A stretch of 43,884 nucleotides of DNA from Comamonadaceae bacterium PBBC1 (GCA_002256145.1 NKIP01000029.1:1-43884); one strand, 5' to 3'; positions 1 through 8,118 are shown, numbered from the stretch's first letter. Made by a program: numbers and translations. The notes: a model not told the origin generated them from the letters alone.

Positions 1-111
1 GTGGTCGCCTTCAAGATCGTGGACCTGACCATCGGTCTGCGCGTCACCGAAGAAGAAGAGCGTGAAGGTCTGGACATCTCCTCGCACGGCGAGTCGGCCT
101 ACCACGGTTGA
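1..111 (+). CDS. amtB: Ammonium transporter AmtB, 3' end only
   Basis: The window opens inside this gene, in frame from base 1, and reads 36 codons to a TGA at 109-111. The residues seen (VDLTIGLRVTEEEEREGLD followed by ISSHGESAY) are the conserved cytoplasmic C-terminal tail of Amt/AmtB ammonium channels. In known AmtB proteins this tail is the segment that interacts with the PII protein GlnK, which plugs the channel when nitrogen is plentiful. Nothing upstream is visible, so a glnK neighbour cannot be confirmed. A strong terminator follows directly. The family call is firm from the tail motif although only the last few percent of the protein is present. Confidence 0.9.
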   Translation: MVAFKIVDLTIGLRVTEEEEREGLDISSHGESAYHG

Positions 112-147
112 TGTTGCAGGTGGCCTGCGGCCACCCTTTGGTCTCCA

Positions 148-180
148 CCCGCAAGGTTTTCGCCTTGCGGGTTTTTTTTT
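148..180 (+). terminator. Intrinsic terminator of amtB
   Basis: Perfect 9-bp stem CCCGCAAGG/CCTTGCGGG (148-156 and 163-171) with a 6-base loop, followed by nine Ts (172-180). It lies 36 bases after the amtB stop codon and is a textbook rho-independent terminator. Confidence 0.95.
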
Positions 181-274
181 ATGGATGCGTCCGGTTGGGC
201 GCACAGAATTCAGGGTTAGCCCCCTGTGCGGGCAAGCACAAACCGAATTTAAAACGATTCAGGTCTGTGGCCAG

Positions 275-373
275 TTCAGCTTGCACCCAAGCTGAAGTCC
301 GTGTCACGCTATTTCAACCCGGTGCAGCACGGCGCATCACGCACCAATGAGAATGGCCTGTTGCCAGGCCATT
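275..373. repeat. Two short perfect hairpins between amtB and the iorB-like gene
   Basis: TTCAGCTTG (275-283) pairs with CAAGCTGAA (288-296) across a 4-base loop, and AATGGCCTG (352-360) pairs with CAGGCCATT (365-373) across a 4-base loop. Neither is followed by a T-run on the plus strand, so they are not obvious terminators. They lie in the 315-base region between the amtB stop and the convergent molybdoenzyme gene, where no gene is seen. Role unknown; they may stabilise 3' ends. Confidence 0.5.
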
Positions 374-389
374 GTGTTCGTACAAACAG

Positions 390-428
390 CGTCGACTGGC
401 TGCAAAGCCGGTCGACGTTTTGTGTTTT
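390..428. terminator. Probable (bidirectional) terminator at the iorB 3' end
   Basis: Stem CGTCGAC(390-396)/GTCGACG(411-417) continues inward as GGCT/AGCC around a GCAA loop, and is followed on the plus strand by TTTTGTGTTTT (418-428). It abuts the stop codon of the minus-strand gene ending at 427. The T-rich side favours termination of plus-strand transcripts, but the stem can serve the convergent gene as well. Confidence 0.7.
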
Positions 429-2568
429 ATGCGGTACGCAATGCGTCGGCCGTGATGGGCAGACTGCGCACGCGCTTGCCTGTCAAGGCGGCCACCGCGT
501 TGGCAATGGCAGGTGCTGCCACCGCCGTGCCGGGCTCGCCAATGCCGCCGGGCTTTTCGGTGCTCTTGACCAGCACGATGTCGATCTGGGGCGATTCGTA
601 CATGCGCACAGGCTCGTAGCTGTTGTAGTTGGTCTCTTGCACGCGGCCATTGGCCATGGTGATCTGGTGCTTGAGTACCGCGCCCACACCAAACACAATG
701 CTGGACTGCAACTGGGCTTCCACCGTGTCAGGGTTGACCATGTGGCCCACGTCGGCGGCCACCGTGACCTTGTGCACGCGAACGCTGCCGTCTTTGTTCA
801 GGCTGACTTCGGCGACTTCGGCCAAGTAGCTGTCATAGCCTTCCATCACGGCAATGCCGTGGGCATGGCCCTTGGGCAAGGGTTTGCCCCAACCGGCTTT
901 TTCGGCTGCCAGTTTCAGCACGTTGGCGTAGCGGGGTTTGCCAGCGAGCATCTTCATGCGGTACGCATAAGGGTCTTGGCCAGAAGATTTGGCCAGCTCG
1001 TCCACAAAGCTTTCGTTGGCGAAAGCGTTCATGCTGTGGCTCACGGCGCGCCAGTAACCGACGCGAACGCCGGTGTCATGGATCACCAGGTCATGTTGGG
1101 TATTGGGGATGTTGTAGCCGGTGACAGCGGCTTCAGCCATGAAGGGGTCCAGCGTTTCCTTGGGCAGGCCGAAGGCACGTTGCGTGACCGACTGCGAAGC
1201 CACCTTGAAGTGCATGGCCACGGGCATGCCGTTGGCGTCCAGACCGGCCTTGAGCTGGTTGATACCTGCAGGACGGTAGTAGTCGTGCATCATGTCTTCT
1301 TCGCGTGTCCACAAGAGCTTGACGGGTTTGCCCACGGCTTTGGAGATTTCTGCCGCCTGCACCACAAAGTCCAATTCCAGACGACGACCGAAGCCACCGC
1401 CCAGGTAAGTGGTTTTCAGGGTGATGTCTTCTGGCTTGGCCTTCAGGGCTGCCGCGACAGCACCTTGTGCGCCTTGCTGGAACTGCGTTGGCCCGATCAA
1501 CAAGATCTTGTCGCCTTGCACATGGGCTGTGAAGTTCATCGGCTCCAAGGGCGAGTGCGATTGCATGGGGGAGACGTATTCGGCTTCGAGCACTTTGGCA
1601 GCGCCCTTGAGGGCGGTGGCCACATCGCCTTGAGGCTTGATGATTTCGATGACTTTGCCGGACTTGGCCGCTTGGCGTGTGCCGTCAATGACGGAGGCGG
1701 TGCTCAGGCTCGCGCCTGCGCCTTCGTCCCACTGCACTTTGACGGTTTCCATGGCCTTTTTGGCGCGCCACCAAGAGTCGGCCACCACGGCCACACCGTC
1801 GCTGATCTGCACCACGGCCTGCACGCCGGGCATGGTTTTGGCCTGAGCGGCATCAAAGCTCTTGACCTTGCCGCCAATCACTGGGCACTGCTGCACGGTG
1901 GCGTAGACCATGCCGGGCAACTTGACGTCGATACCGAATTCGGCCGTGCCGTTGGTCTTGGCTGGGGTGTCCACGCGCGGGGTGCGCTTGCCCACCAGAC
2001 GGAAGTCCTTAGGGTCCTTGATGGCGGGTTTTTCGGGCACGGGCAGCTTGGAAGCAGCAGCCGCCAAAGAGCCATAGGTGGCTTTCTTGCCATTGGGGCC
2101 CAGCACCATGCCTTTGTCGGCCTTGAGCTGGCTGCGGTCCACGTTCCACTGGGCAGCGGCGGCCGAAATCAGCATCTCGCGCACCTGGGCACCAGCTATA
2201 CGCAGTTTTTCCCAGCTGCCGCGCACCGAGGTTGATCCACCGGTAATCTGAGCACCCAGCAAGGCGTTCACATAGGCGGCACCGGGGGGCGCATCCACTA
2301 CGCGGATTTGGTTCATCTCGACATTGAGCTCTTCTGCCACCAGCATGGGCATGGCGGTGTGCACACCTTGCCCCATTTCGGAGTGAGAGCTCAGGATGGT
2401 GATGCTGTTGTCGTCGGCAATGTGCACCCAGGCGTTGGGCGTGTGCAGGGTGCCTGCGGCCATGGCCTGGCCGAGCGTACCGGGCAGGTTGATGGCCATC
2501 AACAGACCACCTGTGGCTGCGGCGCTGGCTTTAAGGAACGAGCGGCGGCTTGTTTGTGTATCGGTCAT
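427..2568 (-). CDS. iorB: Molybdopterin-binding subunit of an isoquinoline 1-oxidoreductase-type hydroxylase
   Basis: A 713-residue protein of the xanthine dehydrogenase family large subunit, IorB branch. It begins with a twin-arginine signal (SRRSFLKASAAATGG, residues 8-22), typical of periplasmic members that are exported folded with their cofactor. Family-typical stretches include GQGVHTAMPMLVAEEL near the N-terminus, the cofactor-region sequences GPTQFQQGAQG and YLGGGFGRRLE, and the C-terminal KPGGIGEPGTAVAAPAIANA, which carries the catalytic-glutamate motif GEPG. Together with the small 2Fe-2S subunit encoded just upstream (17-base gap, same strand) it should form a two-subunit hydroxylase that adds water-derived oxygen to an aldehyde or N-heterocycle. 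No FAD subunit is present, as expected for this branch, which passes electrons to a cytochrome. Substrate cannot be told from sequence. GGAGA ahead of the ATG supports the start. Confidence 0.88.
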   Translation of the reverse strand: MTDTQTSRRSFLKASAAATGGLLMAINLPGTLGQAMAAGTLHTPNAWVHIADDNSITILSSHSEMGQGVHTAMPMLVAEELNVEMNQIRVVDAPPGAAYVNALLGAQITGGSTSVRGSWEKLRIAGAQVREMLISAAAAQWNVDRSQLKADKGMVLGPNGKKATYGSLAAAASKLPVPEKPAIKDPKDFRLVGKRTPRVDTPAKTNGTAEFGIDVKLPGMVYATVQQCPVIGGKVKSFDAAQAKTMPGVQAVVQISDGVAVVADSWWRAKKAMETVKVQWDEGAGASLSTASVIDGTRQAAKSGKVIEIIKPQGDVATALKGAAKVLEAEYVSPMQSHSPLEPMNFTAHVQGDKILLIGPTQFQQGAQGAVAAALKAKPEDITLKTTYLGGGFGRRLELDFVVQAAEISKAVGKPVKLLWTREEDMMHDYYRPAGINQLKAGLDANGMPVAMHFKVASQSVTQRAFGLPKETLDPFMAEAAVTGYNIPNTQHDLVIHDTGVRVGYWRAVSHSMNAFANESFVDELAKSSGQDPYAYRMKMLAGKPRYANVLKLAAEKAGWGKPLPKGHAHGIAVMEGYDSYLAEVAEVSLNKDGSVRVHKVTVAADVGHMVNPDTVEAQLQSSIVFGVGAVLKHQITMANGRVQETNYNSYEPVRMYESPQIDIVLVKSTEKPGGIGEPGTAVAAPAIANAVAALTGKRVRSLPITADALRTA

Positions 2569-2585
2569 GTGGGGTCTCCGTCAGT

Positions 2586-3050
2586 TCAGGCTTTGCGCAT
2601 CGTGGCTGCGGCGTCTTTGATGGCCGCACGGATACGGGGGTAAGTGCCGCAACGGCAGATGTTGCCGCTCATCGCGTTGTCGATGTCGGTGTCGCTCGGG
2701 TTTTTGTTTTTGGCCAGCAAGGCGGCTGCGCTCATGAGCTGACCCGACTGGCAGTAACCGCACTGGGGCACGTCGTGTTTGATCCAGGCCACTTGCAGGG
2801 GGTGGGTGTTGTTCTTGGAAAGACCCTCGACGGTGGCGACTTTTTTGCCTGCAACGCTGCTCAAGGGAGTTTGGCAAGAGCGAACCGCGACACCGTTGAC
2901 ATGCACTGTGCAGGCACCACACAGGGCAGCGCCGCAACCAAACTTGGTGCCGGTCATGCCCAGTTCATCACGCAATACCCACAGAAGTGGGGTGTCGGTT
3001 TCGGCGTTGGCCCGGGCAGGCGTGCCGTTGACTTGAAAATTCACACTCAT
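2586..3050 (-). CDS. iorA: 2Fe-2S small subunit of the isoquinoline 1-oxidoreductase-type hydroxylase
   Basis: A 154-residue iron-sulfur protein. The N-terminal plant-ferredoxin-like domain carries C39, C44, C47 and C59 (CGAALCGAC then C); the C-terminal helical domain carries C97 and C100 (CGYCQSGQ) and C132 and C134 (CRCG). This eight-cysteine pattern is diagnostic for the small subunit of molybdenum hydroxylases. It is the first gene of a two-gene unit with the large subunit downstream; the ATG has a GGAGA sequence a few bases ahead. It has no signal peptide, so it would be co-exported with its twin-arginine partner, as known in the family. Electrons would run from the molybdenum site through the two clusters to an external acceptor not encoded here. 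Confidence 0.92.
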   Translation of the reverse strand: MSVNFQVNGTPARANAETDTPLLWVLRDELGMTGTKFGCGAALCGACTVHVNGVAVRSCQTPLSSVAGKKVATVEGLSKNNTHPLQVAWIKHDVPQCGYCQSGQLMSAAALLAKNKNPSDTDIDNAMSGNICRCGTYPRIRAAIKDAAATMRKA

Positions 3051-3155
3051 CTAGGGTCTCCTCAAAAATCGGTTGTCGTCCATGGTCGTAACTCACCACA
3101 CGATCTAACAAACTCGTCTCATGTGTCATTCACGCAAACCCTGATAACCATCATT

Positions 3156-3176
3156 TTTTGCGACTTATTCGCAAAA
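3156..3176. promoter_or_regulatory. Inverted repeat in the divergent iorA / SMP-30 promoter region
   Basis: TTTTGCGA (3156-3163) and TCGCAAAA (3169-3176) form a perfect 8-bp inverted repeat with a 5-base spacer CTTAT. It sits in an AT-rich patch of the 296-base space between two divergent genes (starts at 3050 and 3347), where an operator would be expected. No regulator is encoded beside it. A related palindrome precedes the Fic gene at 20982. The rest of this spacer shows no gene. Confidence 0.45.
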
Positions 3177-3346
3177 TAATCCACTTTTTTGTTGTTTTTC
3201 ATTCCTATGAACTCTTTTGCATAAAGACGCATCGTGGTGTGAGCGCAGAGATTCGTTTGAGGTACGTTGTCTGAACTCAGGCGTGGGTCGGTGCAAAGGG
3301 CATGCAAAATGTTTGATCCTCCGAGATATGCACACAGGTAGCCCCC

Positions 3347-4312
3347 ATGACCCTTATTGACGCGTCGCACTGGACCGCCCTCACCACGGTGCCCGATGGC
3401 TTGAGCGAATCGCCGTTTTGGCACCCCCAAGAAAACCGGCTGTATTGGGTGGATATTCCGGGTTGCAGGCTGGCGCGTCTGTCTGTTGACGGTCAGATGC
3501 AAGCACAAGGGGCTGTTGATTACTGGCCCATAGGGCAAGAGCCTGGTTGCATCGCTCCTGCGCAGGGTGGCGGTCTGGTCATGGCCTTGCGCGATGGCAT
3601 TTACTTGGCGCGTGAGTGGGGCGGTGCGTTGCAACCACTGGTCGCAGCGCCCTACGACATCACCCGACTGCGTTTCAACGATGGCAAGTGTGACGCGCAA
3701 GGGCGCTTTTGGGCGGGCAGCCTTTACGAGCCCAAAGACCAGGCATTGGGCGTGTTGTACAAGCTGGACGAGCAAGGCCTACAGGCCATGATGTGCGGTG
3801 AGAAGGGCGGTGTGGTGACCGCCAATGGCCTGGCCTGGTCGCCCGATGGCCGAACCGCCTATTGGGCCGACACGGCCGCGCACCAGATTCGCGCTTTTGA
3901 CTTTGATCTGGCCTCCGGCCAGCTGTCTGCAGGGCGCGTGTTCCACCAAATGCCCCCCAAACCCGCAGGCTGGGTCTGGGGCCATCCCACACCCCCTGCG
4001 GAATATGGCGGCCGCCCTGACGGTGCGGCGGTGGACAGCGAAGGCTGTTACTGGTCTGCCCAATACGAAGGCCATCGCTTGCTGCGCCTGTCGCCCTCAG
4101 GCGAAGTGTTGGCCGAAGTGGCCACGCCCGTGCCTTGCCCCACCATGCCCTGCTTGGGTGGGCCCGACCTGAAAACCCTGTTCATCACCACCTCCCGCCA
4201 AGGCCGCAGCCCGCAAGAGTTGGCGCAGTACCCGGCGGCAGGGTGTGTGTTTGCGACGCGGGTGGCGGTGGCGGGTTTGCCGGTGAATGGGTTTGCGGTC
4301 CGGCCCCGCTAA
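3347..4312 (+). CDS. SMP-30/gluconolactonase/LRE family protein (sugar lactone hydrolase)
   Basis: A 321-residue six-bladed beta-propeller of the SMP-30/gluconolactonase family, which hydrolyses sugar lactones using a divalent metal. The metal-site residues known in the family are present: Glu in SESPFWHPQENRLYWVD near residue 20, Asn-Asp in RFNDGKCDAQGRFWAGS around residue 106, Asn in TANGLAWSPDGRTAYWADT, and Asp in PDGAAVDSEGCYW. Length is usual for the family. No signal peptide, so cytoplasmic. It is divergent from the molybdoenzyme pair; if co-regulated, an aldehyde or sugar oxidation to a lactone followed by hydrolysis would be a plausible pairing, but that is inference. Confidence 0.88.
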   Translation: MTLIDASHWTALTTVPDGLSESPFWHPQENRLYWVDIPGCRLARLSVDGQMQAQGAVDYWPIGQEPGCIAPAQGGGLVMALRDGIYLAREWGGALQPLVAAPYDITRLRFNDGKCDAQGRFWAGSLYEPKDQALGVLYKLDEQGLQAMMCGEKGGVVTANGLAWSPDGRTAYWADTAAHQIRAFDFDLASGQLSAGRVFHQMPPKPAGWVWGHPTPPAEYGGRPDGAAVDSEGCYWSAQYEGHRLLRLSPSGEVLAEVATPVPCPTMPCLGGPDLKTLFITTSRQGRSPQELAQYPAAGCVFATRVAVAGLPVNGFAVRPR

Positions 4313-4598
4313 AAACTGGCGGATTTGGGTATCGAACCTCTGCCAGCAAGAGGGGTGCAAATCACCCATGAACTCATTGATCGTCTGCGGGATCAGTCAG
4401 GCATTTGATGCGGTGCATGTCTGGTGCACTTGCAAGCGGGACGATGGCCACGTCAACATTTGAACAATGCTTCAAATTGACCCTTTGCCGCAACTGCCTC
4501 TGCAGCGCCCACAAAGGCCAGATGCCGCAATTTCCCACAACCCCATCGTTCAAAAAATTCACGCGCCCTCACGGGGCCGGGCGTTACCATCTTGGCCC

Positions 4599-5756
4599 AT
4601 GGATGCTCAACTCAATTCACTCATCGACGCCGTGCGTGCCGCCGCTGCCCAAGGCCGCACCTTGCGTTTGCGCGGCGGTGGCAGCAAAGATTTCTGGGGC
4701 CAGAGCCTCACGGGCGAGGTGCTGGACACCCGAATCTACCGGGGTATCGTCAGTTACGAGCCCAGCGAGCTGGTGGTCACCGTCCGGTGCGGCACGCCCT
4801 TGGCCGAACTGGAAGCTGCCTTAGCGGAGAAAGGGCAGTGCTTGGCTTTTGAGCCGCCACATTTTGGCCACAACTCGGAACAGCTTGCCACCGTGGGCGG
4901 CATGGTGGCCGCTGGCTTGAGTGGCCCGGCCCGCGCCACCGCTGGCGCTGTGCGTGACTACGTGCTCGGGGCCCGCTTCATCAACGGTCTGGGCGAGCAC
5001 CTGACCTTTGGTGGCCAGGTCATGAAAAACGTGGCCGGTTACGACGTGAGCCGCCTCATGGCCGGCAGCTGGGGCACGCTGGGCCTGATCGCCGAGGTCA
5101 GTCTCAAGGTCTTGCCCGTGGCCCCGGCCGATGCCACGCTGATGATCGCGGGTCTGGCCCAAGGCCCGGCGCTGGATTTGCTGCACCGCTGGGGTGGGCA
5201 GCCCCTGCCCCTGAATGCCAGCGCTTGGGTGCGCGACACCACCGCCCAGCCGGTGGCCGACTATTTGTTTGTGCGTTTGCGCGGCGCGGTGGCGGCAGTG
5301 CAATCGGCTACCGTCAAAATGAGCGCCGATGCCGCTGCCCTGGGTGCGCAGGTTCAGACCATGGACAATGCCGAAGCTGCGTTGGACTGGCGTGCCAGCA
5401 CCGAACAGACTTTGCCGTTTTTTGATGCGCCCAGCCCCGATGCCTGCCTGTGGCGTCTGTCGGTGCCGCAAACCGCACCGGTTTTGGACCTGCCTTATTC
5501 CACCTATGTGGAGTGGCAAGGTGCGCAGCGTTGGCTGTGGGCACCCGCATCGGCCGCGGTGACTTTGCGTGCGTTGGCCCAGCAGGTCGGTGGCCATGCC
5601 ACGCTGTTCCGTGCCAGCGCCGCCCATGCCGCAACGGACAAAGCCGTGGGCGTGAACACGCCTTTGGAGCCGGTGCAGCAACGCATCCAGCAGCAATTGC
5701 AACAACAGTTCGACCCGAAAGGCGTGTTCGCCACCGGCCGCTTGCACCCCCTCTGA
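4599..5756 (+). CDS. glcE: Glycolate oxidase FAD-binding subunit GlcE
   Basis: A 385-residue protein of the FAD-linked oxidase (VAO/PCMH) fold. The N-terminal FAD-binding half shows TLRLRGGGSKDFWG, VVTVRCGTPLAELEAAL and the long glycine-rich GGMVAAGLSGPARA motif, followed by VRDYVLGARFINGLGE, all characteristic of GlcE. An in-frame extension exists back to 4467, but the start at 4599 matches the normal GlcE N-terminus. GlcE works with GlcD and the iron-sulfur GlcF to oxidise glycolate to glyoxylate at the membrane. glcF follows after 11 bases. glcD, usually immediately upstream, is absent: the preceding 286 bases hold no gene and the next gene is an unrelated lactonase. Confidence 0.93.
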   Translation: MDAQLNSLIDAVRAAAAQGRTLRLRGGGSKDFWGQSLTGEVLDTRIYRGIVSYEPSELVVTVRCGTPLAELEAALAEKGQCLAFEPPHFGHNSEQLATVGGMVAAGLSGPARATAGAVRDYVLGARFINGLGEHLTFGGQVMKNVAGYDVSRLMAGSWGTLGLIAEVSLKVLPVAPADATLMIAGLAQGPALDLLHRWGGQPLPLNASAWVRDTTAQPVADYLFVRLRGAVAAVQSATVKMSADAAALGAQVQTMDNAEAALDWRASTEQTLPFFDAPSPDACLWRLSVPQTAPVLDLPYSTYVEWQGAQRWLWAPASAAVTLRALAQQVGGHATLFRASAAHAATDKAVGVNTPLEPVQQRIQQQLQQQFDPKGVFATGRLHPL

Positions 5757-5767
5757 GGCGATTCGTC

Positions 5768-7009
5768 ATGCAAACCAACCTCGCCCCCGAATACCAAAAC
5801 ACCCCCGACGGCATCGAAGCCGAAGCCATCTTGCGCAAGTGTGTGCACTGCGGCTTTTGCACCGCCACTTGCCCCACTTACCAGCTGCTGGGTGACGAGC
5901 TCGACGGCCCGCGTGGCCGCATCTACCTGATGAAGGCGGTGCTGGAAGGCGAAACCCCCACCCGCAAAACCCAGATGCACCTGGACAGGTGCCTGACCTG
6001 CCGCAACTGCGAAAGCACTTGCCCGAGCGGCGTGCAATACGGACACCTGGTGGACATCGGCCGCAAGCTGGTGGACGCCAAAGTCGAGCGCCCCGCCGGT
6101 GAAAAACTGGTCCGTTGGGCGCTCAAAGAAGGTTTGCCTTCGCCCCTGTTTGCCCCGGCCATGAAGATGGGCCAGATGGTGCGCGGCCTGCTGCCCGACA
6201 GCCTGAAAGCCAAAGTGCCCGCACCCCAAAACGCTGGGGCTTGGCCTACCCGCCAACACGCCCGCAAGGTGCTGATGTTGGCCGGTTGTGTACAGCCCAG
6301 CATGAGCCCCAACATCAACACCGCCACCGCCCGCGTATTGGACGCAGCAGGCATCCAAGCCGTGACAGCCCCCAAGGCCGGTTGCTGCGGTGCCGTCAAG
6401 TTCCACCTGAACGACCAGGGCGGCGGCAAAGACCACATGCGTGCCAACATCGACGCCTGGTGGCTGCTGGTCGAAAACGGCGAAGTCGAAGCCATCGTGA
6501 TGAATGCTTCGGGCTGCGGCGTCATGGTCAAAGACTACGGCCATGTGCTCAAAGACGACCCGGTGTACGCCGACAAAGCTGCCCGCATCGGCGCTCTGAC
6601 CCGCGACCTGAGCGAGTTGCTGCCTGAGTTGGTGCCGCTGCTCAAAAGCAAGCTGAAACCCGAAGCCCTGCAAGCCGCAGGCCTGCAGGCCTACCACCCG
6701 CCTTGCACGCTGCAACACGGCCAGCAACTCAAAGGCGGCGTCGAAAAGCATCTGGGCGATTTGGGCTTTCAGATCAAGGTCACCGCCAATGAATCGCACC
6801 TGTGCTGCGGCTCGGCGGGCACCTACAGCGTGCTCAATCCTGATCTGTCCAAGCAACTGCGCGACCGCAAATTGGGTCACCTGAATGCGCTGCAGCCGCA
6901 AGGTGTGATCAGCGCCAACATCGGCTGCATCACCCACCTGCAAAGTGGCAGCGGCCTGCCGGTGCGGCATTGGGTGGAGTTGTTGGATGAGGCGCTGCTG
7001 GCCGGGTGA
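5768..7009 (+). CDS. glcF: Glycolate oxidase iron-sulfur subunit GlcF
   Basis: A 413-residue protein with two N-terminal 4Fe-4S motifs, CVHCGFCTATCP (C25, C28, C31, C35) and CLTCRNCESTCP, and a C-terminal region with paired CCG motifs (GCCGAVKFHL and CCGSAGTYSVL), the CCG-domain signature shared with heterodisulfide reductase-like subunits. Length and order match GlcF, which carries electrons from the GlcD/GlcE flavins to quinone. The start was placed at the ATG at 5768, directly after the glcE stop; the open frame extends further upstream but only as overlap with glcE. The pair forms an operon with glcE. Confidence 0.95.
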   Translation: MQTNLAPEYQNTPDGIEAEAILRKCVHCGFCTATCPTYQLLGDELDGPRGRIYLMKAVLEGETPTRKTQMHLDRCLTCRNCESTCPSGVQYGHLVDIGRKLVDAKVERPAGEKLVRWALKEGLPSPLFAPAMKMGQMVRGLLPDSLKAKVPAPQNAGAWPTRQHARKVLMLAGCVQPSMSPNINTATARVLDAAGIQAVTAPKAGCCGAVKFHLNDQGGGKDHMRANIDAWWLLVENGEVEAIVMNASGCGVMVKDYGHVLKDDPVYADKAARIGALTRDLSELLPELVPLLKSKLKPEALQAAGLQAYHPPCTLQHGQQLKGGVEKHLGDLGFQIKVTANESHLCCGSAGTYSVLNPDLSKQLRDRKLGHLNALQPQGVISANIGCITHLQSGSGLPVRHWVELLDEALLAG

Positions 7010-7025
7010 CGATCCCGTTGAGGTA

Positions 7026-7067
7026 AAACAAAATTGACATGGTTTGATTTCATGGTAAATTTTGTTT
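7026..7067 (+). promoter_or_regulatory. Promoter with an embedded palindromic operator for the HipB-like gene
   Basis: A -35 TTGACA (7034-7039) and -10 TAAATT (7056-7061) are 16 bases apart. They are framed by a perfect 10-bp inverted repeat AAACAAAATT (7026-7035) / AATTTTGTTT (7058-7067) ending one base before the start codon. The arrangement fits autorepression by the encoded XRE-family protein, as is usual for antitoxin genes. Confidence 0.7.
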
Positions 7068-7068
7068 C

Positions 7069-7413
7069 ATGTCGAAGCCTGCTCACGCCACAGAAATTCT
7101 GCCTGCTGCGGTTGCCCGCGCCCTGAAAGACCTGGGTGAAAATTTAGCGCTGGCCCGCCAGCGCCGCAAAGAAAGCCAGCGTACCTGGGCCACTCGCCTG
7201 TCGGTTTCGGTGCCCACACTCATCCGCATGGAAAAGGGCGACCCTTCGGTCGGCATGGGCGTCTACGCCACGGCCCTCTGGCTCATGGGCCGGCATGCTG
7301 CCTTGCCTGAGATGGCGGCACCTGCACAAGATCTGAATGCGCTGGAGCAAGACATTGAAGCCGTGCGCCAGCGCAGCAAGCGCTTGTCGCGCAAACCGGA
7401 GCCCTCACTGTGA
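7069..7413 (+). CDS. XRE-family DNA-binding protein, HipB-like antitoxin
   Basis: A 114-residue protein with a helix-turn-helix of the Cro/CI type at about residues 20-75 (ENLALARQRRKESQRTWATR, then SVPTLIRMEKGDPSVGMGVY). It resembles the regulator that precedes HipA-family kinases, where it acts as antitoxin and represses its own operon. A palindrome-bearing promoter lies immediately upstream. Its stop codon overlaps a GTG start (GTGA) of a truncated hipA reading frame, the classical translational coupling of hipB-hipA. The partner toxin is now only a stump, so this gene is probably an orphan antitoxin or free repressor. Confidence 0.8.
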   Translation: MSKPAHATEILPAAVARALKDLGENLALARQRRKESQRTWATRLSVSVPTLIRMEKGDPSVGMGVYATALWLMGRHAALPEMAAPAQDLNALEQDIEAVRQRSKRLSRKPEPSL

Positions 7414-7544
7414 GCCAGGCCTATGAACCCCAAGACAGCACGAGCCTGTGGTGGTTGGGTGATCCGCATGCGCCTCAGCGTATCGGTACCCTGAGCCTGC
7501 AAGACCAGCATGGTGTTGATGATCCTTCATCCTTGAAAATTTAA
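7410..7544 (+). pseudogene. hipA remnant (N-terminal stump of a HipA-family kinase)
   Basis: Starting at the GTG overlapping the antitoxin stop, 44 codons read to a TAA at 7542. The peptide contains LWWLGDPHAPQRIGTLSLQD, which looks like the N-terminal strand region of HipA-type serine/threonine kinases. The kinase core (several hundred residues) is missing; after HG the similarity ends and the frame runs into an inverted repeat. It reads as a decayed toxin gene whose 3' part was deleted or replaced. The assignment rests on position, coupling to the antitoxin gene and the short motif, so it is moderately sure. Confidence 0.65.
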
Positions 7545-7572
7545 CGTGTGACGTTCAGATTTCAAGGATGAA
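7526..7572. repeat. Inverted repeat at the hipA breakpoint
   Basis: TTCATCCTTGAAA (7526-7538) is perfectly complementary to TTTCAAGGATGAA (7560-7572), 13 bp; inside lies a second small palindrome AACGT-GTG-ACGTT. The left arm starts exactly where HipA similarity ends. No T-run follows, so a terminator is unlikely; a MITE or insertion-scar origin is possible. Confidence 0.6.
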
Positions 7573-7731
7573 TAGAAAAATCCTGGCTCCCTGAGCGTAT
7601 TCAACCGAAGTTCAAAGTCCTTTTCCCCATCCGGCAAGGCCCGCGCCCGAGCACGCCCAAATGCCCAGCCGGGTAGGATTCAACACTGGATGGCAGACCG
7701 CGCTTGCAAAGCGCAAACAAAGGACAAAACG

Positions 7732-8118
7732 ATGGCGATACCTTGGTTGATGGCGCTCAAAGTGATTCCCTGGGGCGATGTGATCGAACACGCGCCTTCG
7801 GTGCTCAAAGCCGCACGCAAGCTGATGGACCGCCAACCGCCTCAGCCGCCCGGTCAAGCAGGCGCGCCCGCTACAACGACCCCGGTCAGTGCCGTGCCCA
7901 GCCTGGGAGAACTCAAAAACGCCTTGATCGCCGCACAAGGCCAGATCGACCGGCAAGCCCAAACCCAGCGCGAGCTGACCGAAACCCTGGCCGAGTTGGC
8001 CGAACAAAATGCGCGTTTGGTCAGCGCCGTGGAAATGCTGCGCCTGCGCACACGGGTGTTGGTGTGGGGTGGCGTGGCGATGTTGGTTTGGTTGGTGGTG
8101 CTGACTTGGCGGGGTTGA
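7732..8118 (+). CDS. Small membrane-anchored coiled-coil protein of unknown function
   Basis: A 128-residue protein I do not recognise. It begins MAIPWLMALKVIPWGDVIEH, has a proline-rich middle (about residues 35-60), a glutamine/glutamate-rich heptad-like stretch (about 70-105, QIDRQAQTQRELTETLAELA) that should form a coiled coil, and a single C-terminal transmembrane segment (VLVWGGVAMLVWLVVLTW). The topology suggests a tail-anchored protein with its coiled coil in the cytoplasm. The start at 7732 was chosen over a longer frame at 7690 because AAAGGA lies correctly ahead of it. It stands alone between the hip remnant and the convergent peroxidase gene. Confidence 0.6.
   Translation: MAIPWLMALKVIPWGDVIEHAPSVLKAARKLMDRQPPQPPGQAGAPATTTPVSAVPSLGELKNALIAAQGQIDRQAQTQRELTETLAELAEQNARLVSAVEMLRLRTRVLVWGGVAMLVWLVVLTWRG

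Noticed and set aside
301..2235. Long plus-strand open frame (644 codons) opposite iorB
   Set aside because: It is an antisense shadow: the minus-strand gene has full family motifs, while this frame is His/Gly/Ala-rich low-similarity sequence caused by GC-rich third positions.
5504..6970. Long minus-strand frame opposite glcE-glcF
   Set aside because: Antisense shadow of two well-supported genes; no recognisable motifs.
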